A DNA stretch of 61,027 bases from Bacillus sp. 123MFChir2 (GCF_000383235.1 NZ_KB910947.1:1-61027), one strand, 5' to 3'; counted from the first letter of the stretch, positions 1 through 7,575 are shown. Notes: generated from the sequence alone by a model not told the origin. Program-made: numbers and translations.

Positions 1-26
1 AAGAGCTTTTAAAAGCAGTAATGTAA
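1..26 (+). CDS. 3' end of a tandem copy of the small amphipathic peptide gene (partial)
   Basis: The first 26 bases read in frame as the last eight sense codons (EELLKAVM, minus part of the first codon) and the TAA stop of the complete peptide gene at 119-199. The match continues beyond the stop codon without a change to base 78. The gene is cut by the window edge, so its 5' part and any further copies lie to the left. Seen directly: the repeat and the shared stop. Inferred: that this copy is intact upstream. Confidence 0.7.
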
Positions 27-118
27 GTTTATTATTCCGCAATTATTTATAAAAATTATCATACAAATGATCTGTATATGAAAGATAAATAGATGTACAG
101 AGCAGAGGAGGAAATCAT

Positions 119-199
119 ATGGAAATCGCAATGGCAGTTTTAAAATTTATAGGTGGAATACTTCCATTCGTAGAAGAGCTTTTAAAAGCAGTAATGTAA
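119..199 (+). CDS. Small 26-residue amphipathic peptide, toxin/bacteriocin-like
   Basis: An ATG is preceded by a near-perfect ribosome site (gaggagg, 105-111, 7-base spacer) and opens a 26-codon frame ending in TAA. The peptide has two acidic ends (E2, E19, E20), lysines at 9 and 23, a Gly-Gly at 12-13 and a single Pro at 16; the rest is almost all aliphatic or aromatic. It has no leader or export signal. The length is that of staphylococcal delta-lysin (26 aa) and bee melittin (26 aa), and the stretch AVLK-x5-LP also occurs in melittin; this may be convergent. A membrane-active peptide of the leaderless or phenol-soluble-modulin kind is inferred. A signalling peptide or a type I toxin is also possible. 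I do not recognise a named family. Confidence 0.65.
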   Translation: MEIAMAVLKFIGGILPFVEELLKAVM

Positions 200-235
200 G
201 TTTATTATTCCGCAATTATTTATAAAAATTATCAT

Positions 236-282
236 ACAAATGATCTGTATACCAAATATAAATTGATGTACAGATCATTTGT
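236..282. other. 14-bp inverted repeat after the peptide gene
   Basis: acaaatgatctgta (236-249) is the exact reverse complement of tacagatcatttgt (269-282), leaving a 19-base loop. The right arm is degraded after the first tandem copy (around 92-102), so only the last copy can form the full stem. It may protect the 3' end of the peptide mRNA. Confidence 0.6.
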
Positions 283-288
283 GTGAGC

Positions 289-322
289 AAAGTCCCTTTA
301 GTATAATGAAGGGACTTTTTTT
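289..322 (+). terminator. Rho-independent terminator of the peptide gene array
   Basis: aaagtccctt (289-298) pairs with aagggacttt (309-318) and is followed directly by a T run to 322. This closes the peptide transcription unit. Confidence 0.85.
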
Positions 323-554
323 AGGTTTCTATATACTTTTCTTGCTAATAAGTTTGATTATGGTAGTAAGATAAAATTATATTCTCAAAACAAAAAAATT
401 ATCTTTCCATATTTTTTCGTTTTGGGGGATTTAATTTCGTTAGGTTAATGGCAAGATGGTGGTCTTACTGCCCGTTAATACGGGATAAAAAACGGAAAAT
501 CAAAAAGAGCCTCGATTGTATCAAGATTCTTTTTGTAGAGAGTAGGATAAATAC
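323..554. repeat. Gene-free stretch with a solo end of a second repeat family (455-488)
   Basis: No convincing gene is seen here. The segment gtcttactgcccgttaata and the following cgggataaaaa (462-488) recur near 7433-7457 and, inverted, near 53219-53250, where they form one end of longer composite repeats. The core cccgt-taat-acggg (471-484) can fold into a short hairpin. The rest is AT-rich and may carry the promoter of the downstream methyltransferase gene. Confidence 0.55.
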
Positions 555-1160
555 ATGAACGAACAATATTACGACGCGGTGTTACATATAAAAACAGTAG
601 GAGAGCAAAAAGAGTTCTACAAGTCTTTGCATTATCATCGTTATGAACCAACACCATATCATGCACTCGAAACATTATTTGCTCAATATGACTTAAAAAG
701 CAGTGACCGAGTTGTTGATTTTGGATGCGGGAAAGGACGATTAAATTTCTATATTCATCATTTCTATCATGCGTCGGTTGTGGGGATAGAAATGAATGAA
801 ACATTTTATAAAGAAGCGATGGAAAATCGAGATCGCTATATAAAGAAGGAGAAAAAAGGTAGAGATAAAATCCACTTTCAATGTTGCTTAGCGCAAGAGT
901 ACAAGATTGATCCGCTTGATAATAAATTTTACTTCTTTAATCCGTTTTCGGTGCAAGTATTTATGAATGTTATTAATAATATATTATTCTCAGTAGAACA
1001 AGTGGAACGGGAAGTAGAGCTGATTTTATATTATCCATCGGAAGATTATATTTATTTTTTAGATAATCAAACCTCGTTTGAATTGAAAGAGGAAGTGAGA
1101 TTGCCGGGATTGTATGAGCGGAATTCGAATGAGCGGTTTTTGGTGTATCAGTTGGGGTAG
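555..1160 (+). CDS. Class I SAM-dependent methyltransferase
   Basis: The 201-residue protein has a Rossmann-type SAM site: motif I VVDFGCGKG at residues 53-61, then VVGIEMNE near 75-82 with the acidic residue that normally binds the SAM ribose, and FFNPFS near 129-134 as a plausible motif IV. No DNA- or RNA-binding domain is attached, so the substrate cannot be named. The ATG at 555 has only a weak upstream site (gagagtagg). The gene stands alone and converges on the MFS gene across a shared terminator. Methyltransferase fold: confident. Substrate: unknown. Confidence 0.8.
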   Translation: MNEQYYDAVLHIKTVGEQKEFYKSLHYHRYEPTPYHALETLFAQYDLKSSDRVVDFGCGKGRLNFYIHHFYHASVVGIEMNETFYKEAMENRDRYIKKEKKGRDKIHFQCCLAQEYKIDPLDNKFYFFNPFSVQVFMNVINNILFSVEQVEREVELILYYPSEDYIYFLDNQTSFELKEEVRLPGLYERNSNERFLVYQLG

Positions 1161-1229
1161 TAGTTAGAATTAATTATGCAGAACCGGACCATAAATAAAT
1201 GAGTTTTTTCATACACAGCAAAGTTTTAC

Positions 1230-1278
1230 TACAAAATGACTAGGCTTATCCAAAACGGATAAGCCTAGTCATTTTGTA
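1230..1278. terminator. Bidirectional terminator, 22-bp perfect stem
   Basis: Bases 1230-1251 are the exact reverse complement of 1257-1278, with a 5-base loop. The A/T-rich outer ends allow function in both directions between the converging methyltransferase and MFS genes. Confidence 0.85.
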
Positions 1279-1372
1279 ATAGCTCTATGTTTCGGCGAGG
1301 ATATGTAAATATGCCTTAATTTTTGAGTGAAGATTTACTCAGCTTTTTTAGATAAAAGAAGTAAATAGAAAT

Positions 1373-2533
1373 TTAAATTTCTTTTCTAAGTTCCAGTTTT
1401 CTATATAAAAGTGCAAGTAGCATGGATGGAATGGTACAAACAATCATTCCGATAAAGGCATATCTTGGCTCAATTTCGTATAAATAGGCACCGAAAATTG
1501 TAAATACGGCAGTGCTCCAGCTTAGAGCCAACGCTGAATATATGCCTTGTGCTTTCGGAATCTGTGTATGTGAAATGTTTTTGACTAGGTATTTCATAAA
1601 GGCATAATGCCCCATAGCAAATGAGCATGCATGCAACGTTTGCGCGATACAGAAAACAATTACATTAGGAAAGGCAAATACTAATATCCAACGTACGGAA
1701 GAACCAAGTGCTGCCAGTGCGAGTAAGGATCCTACTGAAAAGTTATGAAACTTCCGGTCTGCGATTGAGAAAAAAATGATTTCCGCGATTACGGCAATGT
1801 TAATAATTACACCTATTAAATATTTGGGTGCATGGATTTCTTGTAAAAAGAGATAACCATAATTGTAATAAGAAGCGTGTGCCGCTTGCAGTAAAATTAC
1901 TATAATGAGTACCAAACTAAAGTGCTTGATATGAAATAATTTTAACATGCCTTCTTTTTGTACTTGGTCTGATTGAGGCTTTTTAGATAGAATGACAGGT
2001 GCACGCATAAAACCAAGACACACGAATATCACTGTGCCAAGTAACAGGGCCCATAAAATCATTTCATCTCCAAGCATCCCTGTAAAGATAGATAAAATCA
2101 TGCCGGCTAGGACGAATCCGATGGATCCCCATTGACGGCTTCTCCCGTAATCTTTTAATTGGTTACTTTGTACGAGTACGCCAGCAGCGCTATCTAAAGC
2201 AGGCATCAATGTTGGATAAAAAAAGTGGAATGCTAATGTGACTATAAGTAAGCTAGTAAAGGAACTTGCCGGAATATAACACAGAATAGCAATCAGCGTA
2301 CTGATTCCCGCCCCATTTAATAAGGTTTTACTACTAAATTTCCCTGATAAATAAGGAAATGCAAATAATGTGGAAAGGCCTCTTGCAACTAAACCTAAGC
2401 TCATAATCAAGCTAGCTTGAGGGACCGTAATTCCTTTTGTATGAATCATCCACCCTGTCCAATAGGGTAGAAAAATTCCCCATGTCATAAAAAAACTAAA
2501 AAACTGTATACTCATCCAGCGATGTGTGTTCAT
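1373..2533 (-). CDS. MFS transporter, HcaT/YwbF-like (LacY-type MFS_1)
   Basis: The start is the ATG at 2533 (MNTHRWMSIQ), which has ggagggg 8 bases upstream; the frame is open 22 codons further but without a ribosome site. The product of 386 residues has about 12 hydrophobic segments and resembles the sugar/phenylpropionate MFS group that includes E. coli HcaT and B. subtilis YwbF. It should act as a plasma-membrane symporter; the substrate is unknown. It diverges from a YeiL-type regulator and both reading frames face a 20-bp palindrome, so control by that regulator is likely. In E. coli, yeiL is near nucleoside and pseudouridine genes, but nothing in this sequence shows that the substrate is a nucleoside. 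Confidence 0.8.
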   Translation of the reverse strand: MNTHRWMSIQFFSFFMTWGIFLPYWTGWMIHTKGITVPQASLIMSLGLVARGLSTLFAFPYLSGKFSSKTLLNGAGISTLIAILCYIPASSFTSLLIVTLAFHFFYPTLMPALDSAAGVLVQSNQLKDYGRSRQWGSIGFVLAGMILSIFTGMLGDEMILWALLLGTVIFVCLGFMRAPVILSKKPQSDQVQKEGMLKLFHIKHFSLVLIIVILLQAAHASYYNYGYLFLQEIHAPKYLIGVIINIAVIAEIIFFSIADRKFHNFSVGSLLALAALGSSVRWILVFAFPNVIVFCIAQTLHACSFAMGHYAFMKYLVKNISHTQIPKAQGIYSALALSWSTAVFTIFGAYLYEIEPRYAFIGMIVCTIPSMLLALLYRKLELRKEI

Positions 2534-2582
2534 GCTGTATCCCCTCCATAGTTTGCATGTTATCATGTAAATACGTAAAAAT

Positions 2583-2602
2583 AATATGAGATATCTCATA
2601 TT
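2583..2602. promoter_or_regulatory. Perfect 20-bp palindrome, probable Crp/Fnr-type operator
   Basis: AATATGAGATATCTCATATT is a perfect palindrome in the gap between the divergent MFS gene (start 2533) and the YeiL-like regulator gene (start 2616). Read as TATGA-N6-TCATA, it has the geometry of Crp/Fnr family sites (TGTGA-N6-TCACA). It probably binds the adjacent regulator and controls both directions. This is inference from position and symmetry. Confidence 0.65.
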
Positions 2603-2615
2603 TTTGAGGTGGATT

Positions 2616-3287
2616 ATGGAAATCTACAAAGGTGAGAAAAAGCGAATGCAGTTGAAGAAGAGCTCTATTAGGCATTTATTTTCTTTTCCAGTTGAAGAGT
2701 TTATGGAAGTGCACGAGTATGAACGGGATGAGTGGATTATTCAAGAAGGCATGAGAACAGATTTTCTATTTTATGTTATTGAAGGGAAAGCAAAGATATA
2801 TGTAACACATCAAAATGGAAAAGTTTCCTTAATTAATTTTATCAACACAAATGAGTACATTGGTGAAATGGAATTATTTAATGAGGTGTACTATACAAAA
2901 GGAATTCAAGCATCAATGAAGACCATTTGTTTTGCTCTTCCTATTCATCGCTGCCGCACACAATTGATGGAAGATGCAAAATTTCTACGTGAATTAACTA
3001 AGTTTTTAAGTATAAAGGCAACACTTATGGCTGCAAAGTATTCACAAAGCCTTGCCTTTCCGCTTGAAAACCGGCTTGCAGATTTTATTTTGCAAACAGC
3101 TTATGAAGGGGTCTATAAGGAGAAACATGTAACGGTTTGTGATTATTTAGGTGTATCCTATCGTCACTTATTGCATGTACTAACACAATTTTGCGATAAA
3201 GGGTATTTGCAAAAGGAAGGGCGATACTATCAAATTGAACAGTACCATTCTTTATATGAACTTGCAGAGATGTTGAAGAATAAGTAA
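2616..3287 (+). CDS. yeiL: YeiL-like Crp/Fnr family transcription regulator
   Basis: The protein has a cyclic-nucleotide-binding-like beta barrel (about residues 20-120, with IIQEGMRTDFLFYVIEGKA and a GEMEL turn) and a C-terminal winged helix (about 145-223, DYLGVSYRHLLHVLTQF). The blocks QEG...LFY, NGKVSLINF, FPLENRLADFIL and EKH...YLGVSYRHLL match E. coli YeiL closely. The start at 2616 follows gaggtgg; a second ATG at 2646 is possible. The frame is also open to an ATG at 2586, but that codon is inside the palindrome and lacks a ribosome site. The signal it senses is unknown. Confidence 0.85.
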   Translation: MEIYKGEKKRMQLKKSSIRHLFSFPVEEFMEVHEYERDEWIIQEGMRTDFLFYVIEGKAKIYVTHQNGKVSLINFINTNEYIGEMELFNEVYYTKGIQASMKTICFALPIHRCRTQLMEDAKFLRELTKFLSIKATLMAAKYSQSLAFPLENRLADFILQTAYEGVYKEKHVTVCDYLGVSYRHLLHVLTQFCDKGYLQKEGRYYQIEQYHSLYELAEMLKNK

Positions 3288-3444
3288 CCATTTAGATAAA
3301 AGAATGACGATAGAAGATATCCCCTTTGCATAATATTTCAAAAATTGTTCGATATTTCATAATTGATGTTTCAAATTCCATGTTATGATTAATTGGTAAA
3401 GATTGACTTGTATGAATTTTGGAACATTAAAGGGGAGATCACAT

Positions 3445-4488
3445 ATGAAAGCAGTAGTGGTTAATAAAAACAGCAAAGCAAACATTGAAGTTATTGAAAA
3501 AGAATTACGTCCGTTACGCTCAGGTGAAGCACTAGTAGATGTAGAGTATTGTGGAGTTTGCCACACTGACTTACACGTTGCGAACCATGATTTTGGTAAC
3601 ACAGATGGCCGCATCCTTGGTCACGAGGGTGTAGGTATTGTTACTGAAATTGCAGATGATGTTACTTCACTTAAGGTTGGTGACCGTGTAAGTATCGCAT
3701 GGATGTTCCAATCTTGTGGCCGTTGTGAGTATTGTGTAACTGGTAGAGAAACATTCTGTCGTGAAGTTAAGAATGCTGGTTATTCAGTAGATGGTGGCAT
3801 GGCTGAACAATGTATCGTTACTGCTGATTATGCGGTAAAAGTACCAGAAGGATTAGACCCTGTTCAAGCATCATCAATTACATGTGCAGGCGTAACTACA
3901 TACAAAGCTATTAAAGTATCAGACATTAAACCAAGTCAACCTATCGTAATCTACGGTTGTGGTGGGTTAGGTAACCTAGCTATTCAATACGCTAAGAAGG
4001 TATTTTGTGCGAAGGTAATTGCGGTAGATATCAATGACGATAAATTAGCATTAGCTAAAGAAGTTGGCGCTGATATGACTATTAACCCAATTACGCAAGG
4101 TCCTGCTGAAAAGATTGTACAAGAGGTGTTTGGTGGCGCTTATGCTGCTGTAGTAACAGCGGTTTCTAAAGTAGCCTTCAACTCAGCAGTTGATGCAGTA
4201 CGTGCTTGCGGTAAAGTAGTTGCGGTAGGCTTACCAGTAGAAACGATGGACTTAAACATTCCACGACTTGTACTAGATGGAATTGAAGTAGTTGGTTCTC
4301 TAGTTGGTACTCGTAAGGATCTAGAGGAGGCATTTATGTTCGGTGCAGAAGGCAAAGTAGTGCCGGTTGTTCAAACTTGCTCACTAGATGAAGTGCAAGA
4401 TGTATTCGAAGAAATGGAACAAGGTAAGATTCAAGGTCGTATGGTAATTGATTTTAAACAACACAAGTGTAATTGCGGGTGTAAATAA
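3445..4488 (+). CDS. adhA: Zinc-dependent alcohol dehydrogenase, AdhA/AdhP type
   Basis: This 347-residue medium-chain dehydrogenase interconverts ethanol or other primary alcohols and aldehydes with NAD(H) in the cytosol. Catalytic zinc ligands are visible as C36 (CGVCHTD) and H60 (GHEG), and the structural zinc site as C91-x2-C94-x2-C97-x7-C105. The nucleotide-binding turn is GCGGLG. The start at 3445 has aggggag upstream; the in-frame ATG 14 codons earlier has no site. The last residues form an unusual Cys-rich tail (KCNCGCK) beyond the normal end of the fold, possibly a metal- or redox-sensitive extension. The gene is monocistronic; the role in fermentation is known from the family. Confidence 0.93.
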   Translation: MKAVVVNKNSKANIEVIEKELRPLRSGEALVDVEYCGVCHTDLHVANHDFGNTDGRILGHEGVGIVTEIADDVTSLKVGDRVSIAWMFQSCGRCEYCVTGRETFCREVKNAGYSVDGGMAEQCIVTADYAVKVPEGLDPVQASSITCAGVTTYKAIKVSDIKPSQPIVIYGCGGLGNLAIQYAKKVFCAKVIAVDINDDKLALAKEVGADMTINPITQGPAEKIVQEVFGGAYAAVVTAVSKVAFNSAVDAVRACGKVVAVGLPVETMDLNIPRLVLDGIEVVGSLVGTRKDLEEAFMFGAEGKVVPVVQTCSLDEVQDVFEEMEQGKIQGRMVIDFKQHKCNCGCK

Positions 4489-4640
4489 CTTGTAACTACT
4501 CCGTTACTTTCTATAGATAATAAGGAGCATATTTTCGCTGGTATGATTCTCTTAATAAATATTAAAAGGTAGCTTCTTGGGAATGAGTTCAGTATTGAAC
4601 TGAACTCATTCATTAAGAAGATTGGCGAAAATAACAATCG
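4489..4640. repeat. Interspersed tgtaactactc repeat fragment with hairpin
   Basis: cttgtaactactccgttact at 4489-4508 recurs at 33362-33381 and 53071-53090, and inverted near 53440. A nearby piece, tattttcgctgg (4531-4542), recurs at 53389-53400. The segment also holds a 12-bp stem with 5-base loop (4582-4593 with 4599-4610) that lacks a T run. It looks like decayed repeat DNA in the adhA 3' region. Confidence 0.55.
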
Positions 4641-4681
4641 AGTTTGGGCTAGTCGTGATAGCCTATAACTTTCTCAAAAAT

Positions 4682-4725
4682 AATAAAACCCACGTAGAAA
4701 TTAAATTTTCTCTGTGGGTTTTATT
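4682..4725. terminator. Hairpin aataaaacccac / gtgggttttatt
   Basis: The 12-bp perfect stem (4682-4693 with 4714-4725) has A-rich and T-rich flanks and probably ends transcription downstream of adhA. Between it and the sigma gene no ORF with a ribosome site is seen. Confidence 0.7.
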
Positions 4726-4972
4726 CATTTAAAGGGGCTTTTGTGATAACCTCTTTTTCATCTCAGAAATATTAGGAATTCTATTTTTGGGTATTTAAAA
4801 TGAATATCATGTAAATACATTTGGAAATTTATATAATAAATAATGAAGTTTATATTGTATAATGCGGAAAATATGGAAATTTTTATTTTAGCTAATTTCA
4901 TGCAAGGAGAAACACAAAATTTTTGAAGATATATTGCCTTTAATGTGATCTTGAAATAAAGACAGGTTTAAC

Positions 4973-5008
4973 AAAAACGGTATGGACATTTCCAACCGTT
5001 TTTCTTTT
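4973..5008 (+). terminator. Terminator-like hairpin upstream of the ECF sigma operon
   Basis: aaaaacggt (4973-4981) pairs with accgttttt (4995-5003) and is followed by cttttt. No gene precedes it closely, so it either ends a short leader/small RNA that starts in 4800-4950 or insulates the sigma promoter. Confidence 0.6.
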
Positions 5009-5017
5009 AAGGAATTT

Positions 5018-5045
5018 AAAAAACTTTTCAATGGAGTACGTCGTC
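5018..5045 (+). promoter_or_regulatory. Candidate ECF-type autoregulatory promoter
   Basis: taaaaaac (AAAC at 5021-5024), a 17-base spacer and cgtc at 5042-5045 follow the AAC...CGTC pattern of Bacillus ECF sigma promoters. It lies directly before the ribosome site of the sigma gene, as expected for self-activation. The match is short and was judged by eye. Confidence 0.4.
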
Positions 5046-5070
5046 TAATCAATTGAAAGGAGGAACTGAT

Positions 5071-5604
5071 GTGGATGAATTAACAGCAGAGGTGTTTGAA
5101 GTAGAAGATAAAGAGGTACTTATAGATGAGATAATGAACAAGTATGGACAGGAGATTTTACAACTTGTTTATTCATATGTAAATAACAAAGAGGTCGCTG
5201 AGGACTTGACGCAAGATATATTTGTTAAATGTTATAAATCTCTTCATACATACAAGGGGAAATCGAAGTTAAGAACATGGTTGTGGAGAATTGCTATTAA
5301 TCATTGTAAGGACTATATAAAAAGTTGGTATAACAAAAAGGTAATCGTTACAGAAAATGAATTTACTTATACTGGGGTTCAAAAAGAAAGCGTTGAACAG
5401 ACTGTTATTCAAAATGATGAGGATCATAGGCTGGCTTCTGCAGTAATGAACTTACCAATAAAATATCGAGAAGTGATTTATCTCTTTTATTTTGAAGAAT
5501 TGTCAATCAAAGATATTGCTATGGTAATAGAAGTGAAGGAAAACACTATTAAAACAAGACTTAAAAGAGCAAAGGAACTCTTGAAGATAGGATTGGAGGA
5601 ATAA
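5071..5604 (+). CDS. ECF-type RNA polymerase sigma factor
   Basis: This 177-residue protein has sigma region 2 (about residues 20-85, with VAEDLTQDIFVKCYKSL and LRTWLWRIAINHCKD) and region 4 (about 120-172, LPIKYREVIYLFYFEELS then KENTIKTRLKRAKELL). I place the start at GTG 5071, which has aaaggagg 7 bases upstream; a TTG at 5053 would put the ribosome site inside the gene. It is first in a tight operon with padR (4-base gap) and a SEDS-like membrane protein. No classical zinc-finger or RsgI-type anti-sigma gene follows; one of the two partners may take that role. The stimulus is unknown; a cell-wall link is suggested by the third gene. Confidence 0.88.
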   Translation: MDELTAEVFEVEDKEVLIDEIMNKYGQEILQLVYSYVNNKEVAEDLTQDIFVKCYKSLHTYKGKSKLRTWLWRIAINHCKDYIKSWYNKKVIVTENEFTYTGVQKESVEQTVIQNDEDHRLASAVMNLPIKYREVIYLFYFEELSIKDIAMVIEVKENTIKTRLKRAKELLKIGLEE

Positions 5605-5608
5605 TCAA

Positions 5609-6016
5609 ATGGAAGATCGATTAAAAGGGCTACGAAAATCAATGGAGAAAACAACCTTTAAACATTTGAGTTTTTCTGATCAGCATCGAAAGCAGGTACA
5701 CGAAGAAATCAATAAATCATACGAAAATGAAGAAGATATCTTTTTAGCAGTTTTACAGCTTCTCATTTATGAAAAAACAGGATACGAATTGGCACAGCTA
5801 TTACGGGGGAGAGGGATTCAAAAATTCGAAGGAAATGAAGGGTTTTTATACACCTTATTACATCGCCTGGAACAGAATCATTTTATCCAATCAAGTTGGG
5901 ATCATTCAGGAGCTAAATATTATCAATTAAATGACAAGGGAAGAAAGATGCTACGAAAGGTAGAAAAATCTTCTACAAAGAAACAATTTATACTAAAAGA
6001 ATTGATACAGGAGTGA
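5609..6016 (+). CDS. PadR-family winged-helix regulator with N-terminal extension
   Basis: The PadR core (about residues 42-130) is visible as FLAVLQLLIYEKTGYELAQLL, then EGFLYTLLHRLEQNHFIQSSW and AKYYQLNDKGRKMLRKVEK, the wing and C-terminal helix. About 40 charged residues precede it, making the protein (135 aa) longer than the typical 105-110 aa. A good ribosome site (tggagga) overlaps the end of the sigma gene and the spacing of 4 bases shows cotranscription. PadR proteins are known as repressors paired with membrane HAAS-domain proteins, which fits the next gene. Confidence 0.85.
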   Translation: MEDRLKGLRKSMEKTTFKHLSFSDQHRKQVHEEINKSYENEEDIFLAVLQLLIYEKTGYELAQLLRGRGIQKFEGNEGFLYTLLHRLEQNHFIQSSWDHSGAKYYQLNDKGRKMLRKVEKSSTKKQFILKELIQE

Positions 6017-6023
6017 GGCGAAA

Positions 6024-7289
6024 TTGAACAAAAGAGGGGATCGCTTTTTAAAAGAAGTTACCAATCATATTAAATCAAAAGAAGCAAAGAGCTTTGTGGC
6101 AACTGAACTAGATTTTCACTTGAAGCAGGCGAAGAATATGTGGATAGAGAAAGGGTTAAGTGAGGAAGTTGCTGAAGACAAAGCTGTTGAACAAATGGGA
6201 AGTCCAATCAAACTTGGACAAGAACTTAACAAACTTCATAAGCCAAAGGTTGATTGGTTCATTATTATTTTATTAGTGGCTGCTATGGGGCTAGGTTTTT
6301 TGCCGGTTGTAGCTTTTGGACATACGAATGATTTACTAATAAATAAGGTGATATTTGTTATTCTTGGTGTTGTAACAGCTTTTGGGATGATGCTGATTGA
6401 TTATCGGAAATTAGAGAGACTGGGATGGCTGTTTTACATAATTGGAGTACTCATCTTGTTAATGATAAGCTATTTTCCAAACGCTATGCGCAGTGGAGAA
6501 CCTTTGATACGAATTGGCCCCCTTACAATTGGAAGTTTAATGGCTGTACCATTCTTTTTTCTAGCTTGGGCTTCTTTTTTCAATAATAGTAGGTTAAAGG
6601 TTTGGTATCTTGGGATTTTGTGCTTATTTTCTTTATATCTATTCTTAACTATACCAAATCTCTCAGAAACCTTTATCTATACCATGATGGTATTCGTTAT
6701 GCTTTGGTGGAGTAAGTTAGGTAAGAAAAAGGCACTGATCATTACAGTTGTATCAATTTGTTTATCTATCATCGGTGGATTATTTTTCTGGTCCTCAGTC
6801 AACGCATACCGGATGGATAGAATTTTAGGGTTTTTAAACCCAGAAAATTACGCAGGTGGTCCGGGTTATATGTATGTACGTTTAAAAGAGTTAATGTCGT
6901 CAGCAGGGTGGTTTGGTACATCTGGAAATATGGAGTTCACTCCTGCTGCACGTACCGATTTTGTGTTTGCAAGTCTGACTTACTATTATGGGTACTTACT
7001 TGCGTTGATCCTTGTCTTAATTCTTTCCCTTTTTGTAGTAAGGATAATGGTCACATCTCATAAAATAAATGATCGTTACGGTAAATTGCTTCTTGTTGGT
7101 GGAGTGACGCTTTTTGTAGTCCAGTTCATTTATAACGTTGGAATGATCCTAGGTTTATTACCGATCGCTTCTATATCTTTGCCTTTTATTAGCTACGGAC
7201 TGATGCCAACTCTGTTTAATGCATTTTTAATGGGTATCGTGTTAAGTGTGTATCGACGTAAAAATTTGATATTAAGTAGTTGCATTTAA
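6024..7289 (+). CDS. RodA/FtsW/SpoVE (SEDS) family membrane protein with N-terminal HAAS-like domain
   Basis: The start is TTG 6024 after ggagtgagg. Residues 1-75 are soluble and helical (KEVTNHIKSKEAKSFVATEL, then GLSEEVAEDKAVEQMGSP), which resembles the HAAS signalling domain found in PadR-linked systems. After that come about ten membrane segments of the SEDS fold. The extracytoplasmic loop carries ARTDFVFA with Asp312, matching the essential Asp of RodA/FtsW glycosyltransferases (usually HTDFIFA), and the C-terminal LPFISYGLMPTLFN matches the conserved PFxSYG motif. It may therefore still polymerise lipid II, or have become a lipid II sensor. At 421 residues it is longer than a usual SEDS protein by the size of the added domain. 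Confidence 0.85.
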   Translation: MNKRGDRFLKEVTNHIKSKEAKSFVATELDFHLKQAKNMWIEKGLSEEVAEDKAVEQMGSPIKLGQELNKLHKPKVDWFIIILLVAAMGLGFLPVVAFGHTNDLLINKVIFVILGVVTAFGMMLIDYRKLERLGWLFYIIGVLILLMISYFPNAMRSGEPLIRIGPLTIGSLMAVPFFFLAWASFFNNSRLKVWYLGILCLFSLYLFLTIPNLSETFIYTMMVFVMLWWSKLGKKKALIITVVSICLSIIGGLFFWSSVNAYRMDRILGFLNPENYAGGPGYMYVRLKELMSSAGWFGTSGNMEFTPAARTDFVFASLTYYYGYLLALILVLILSLFVVRIMVTSHKINDRYGKLLLVGGVTLFVVQFIYNVGMILGLLPIASISLPFISYGLMPTLFNAFLMGIVLSVYRRKNLILSSCI

Positions 7290-7360
7290 AGGTTGAATGA
7301 ACGGTTTTTTGTGTATCGGCTTTGGGATTCATTGCGCAGAATTGTATCATGAGTAAATGT

Positions 7361-7401
7361 AAAAAGAAGGAGCACATGTTCATCATGCACTCCTTCTTTT
7401 T
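7361..7401 (+). terminator. Terminator of the sigma-padR-SEDS operon
   Basis: aaaaagaaggag (7361-7372) pairs with ctccttcttttt (7390-7401), which ends in a T run. Confidence 0.85.
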
Positions 7402-7426
7402 CGTACTGTTTGCTTCACTACTCAGG

Positions 7427-7575
7427 CATTAATGGGCAGTGTTAATACGGGATAAAAATGGACCTAGATCTCTTTGTTTTAAAACTTTGCGCGTGACAGA
7501 AAAGGGCCCTGACCGCCTATGCATGGCTAGATACCCTTGTCCACCGAAAAAGAATGGTTTTATGACGGTTTCGTA
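7427..7575 (-). repeat. bcr1-like repeat, composite form with the cgggataaaaa end
   Basis: This is one of at least 18 related copies in the window. The conserved core, on the plus strand of this copy, runs tttgttttaaaactttgcg, ccctgaccg, tgcatggc, then cccaccgaaaaag-type sequence and a run reading gttttatg. The family fits bcr1, described as a B. cereus group repeat of about 155 bp with mobile-element features. Here the distal end is the second type (gttaatacgggataaaaatg at 7440-7459), shared with the copy at 53063-53270. Confidence 0.7.

Larger units (their letters stand above)
1..251 (+). repeat. Tandem duplication with 173-bp period
   Basis: Bases 1-78 are identical to 174-251, and similarity continues weakly for about 28 more bases (for example atgtacaga at 92-100 and 265-273). 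The unit holds the 3' end of the peptide gene and its downstream region. The complete gene at 119-199 therefore lies between two copies of the shared segment. A perfect 78-bp match suggests recent duplication or gene conversion. Confidence 0.9.

Noticed and set aside
555-1160. Defence-system methyltransferase
   Set aside because: There is no restriction endonuclease or specificity gene beside it, and no DNA-methylase motif order is seen.
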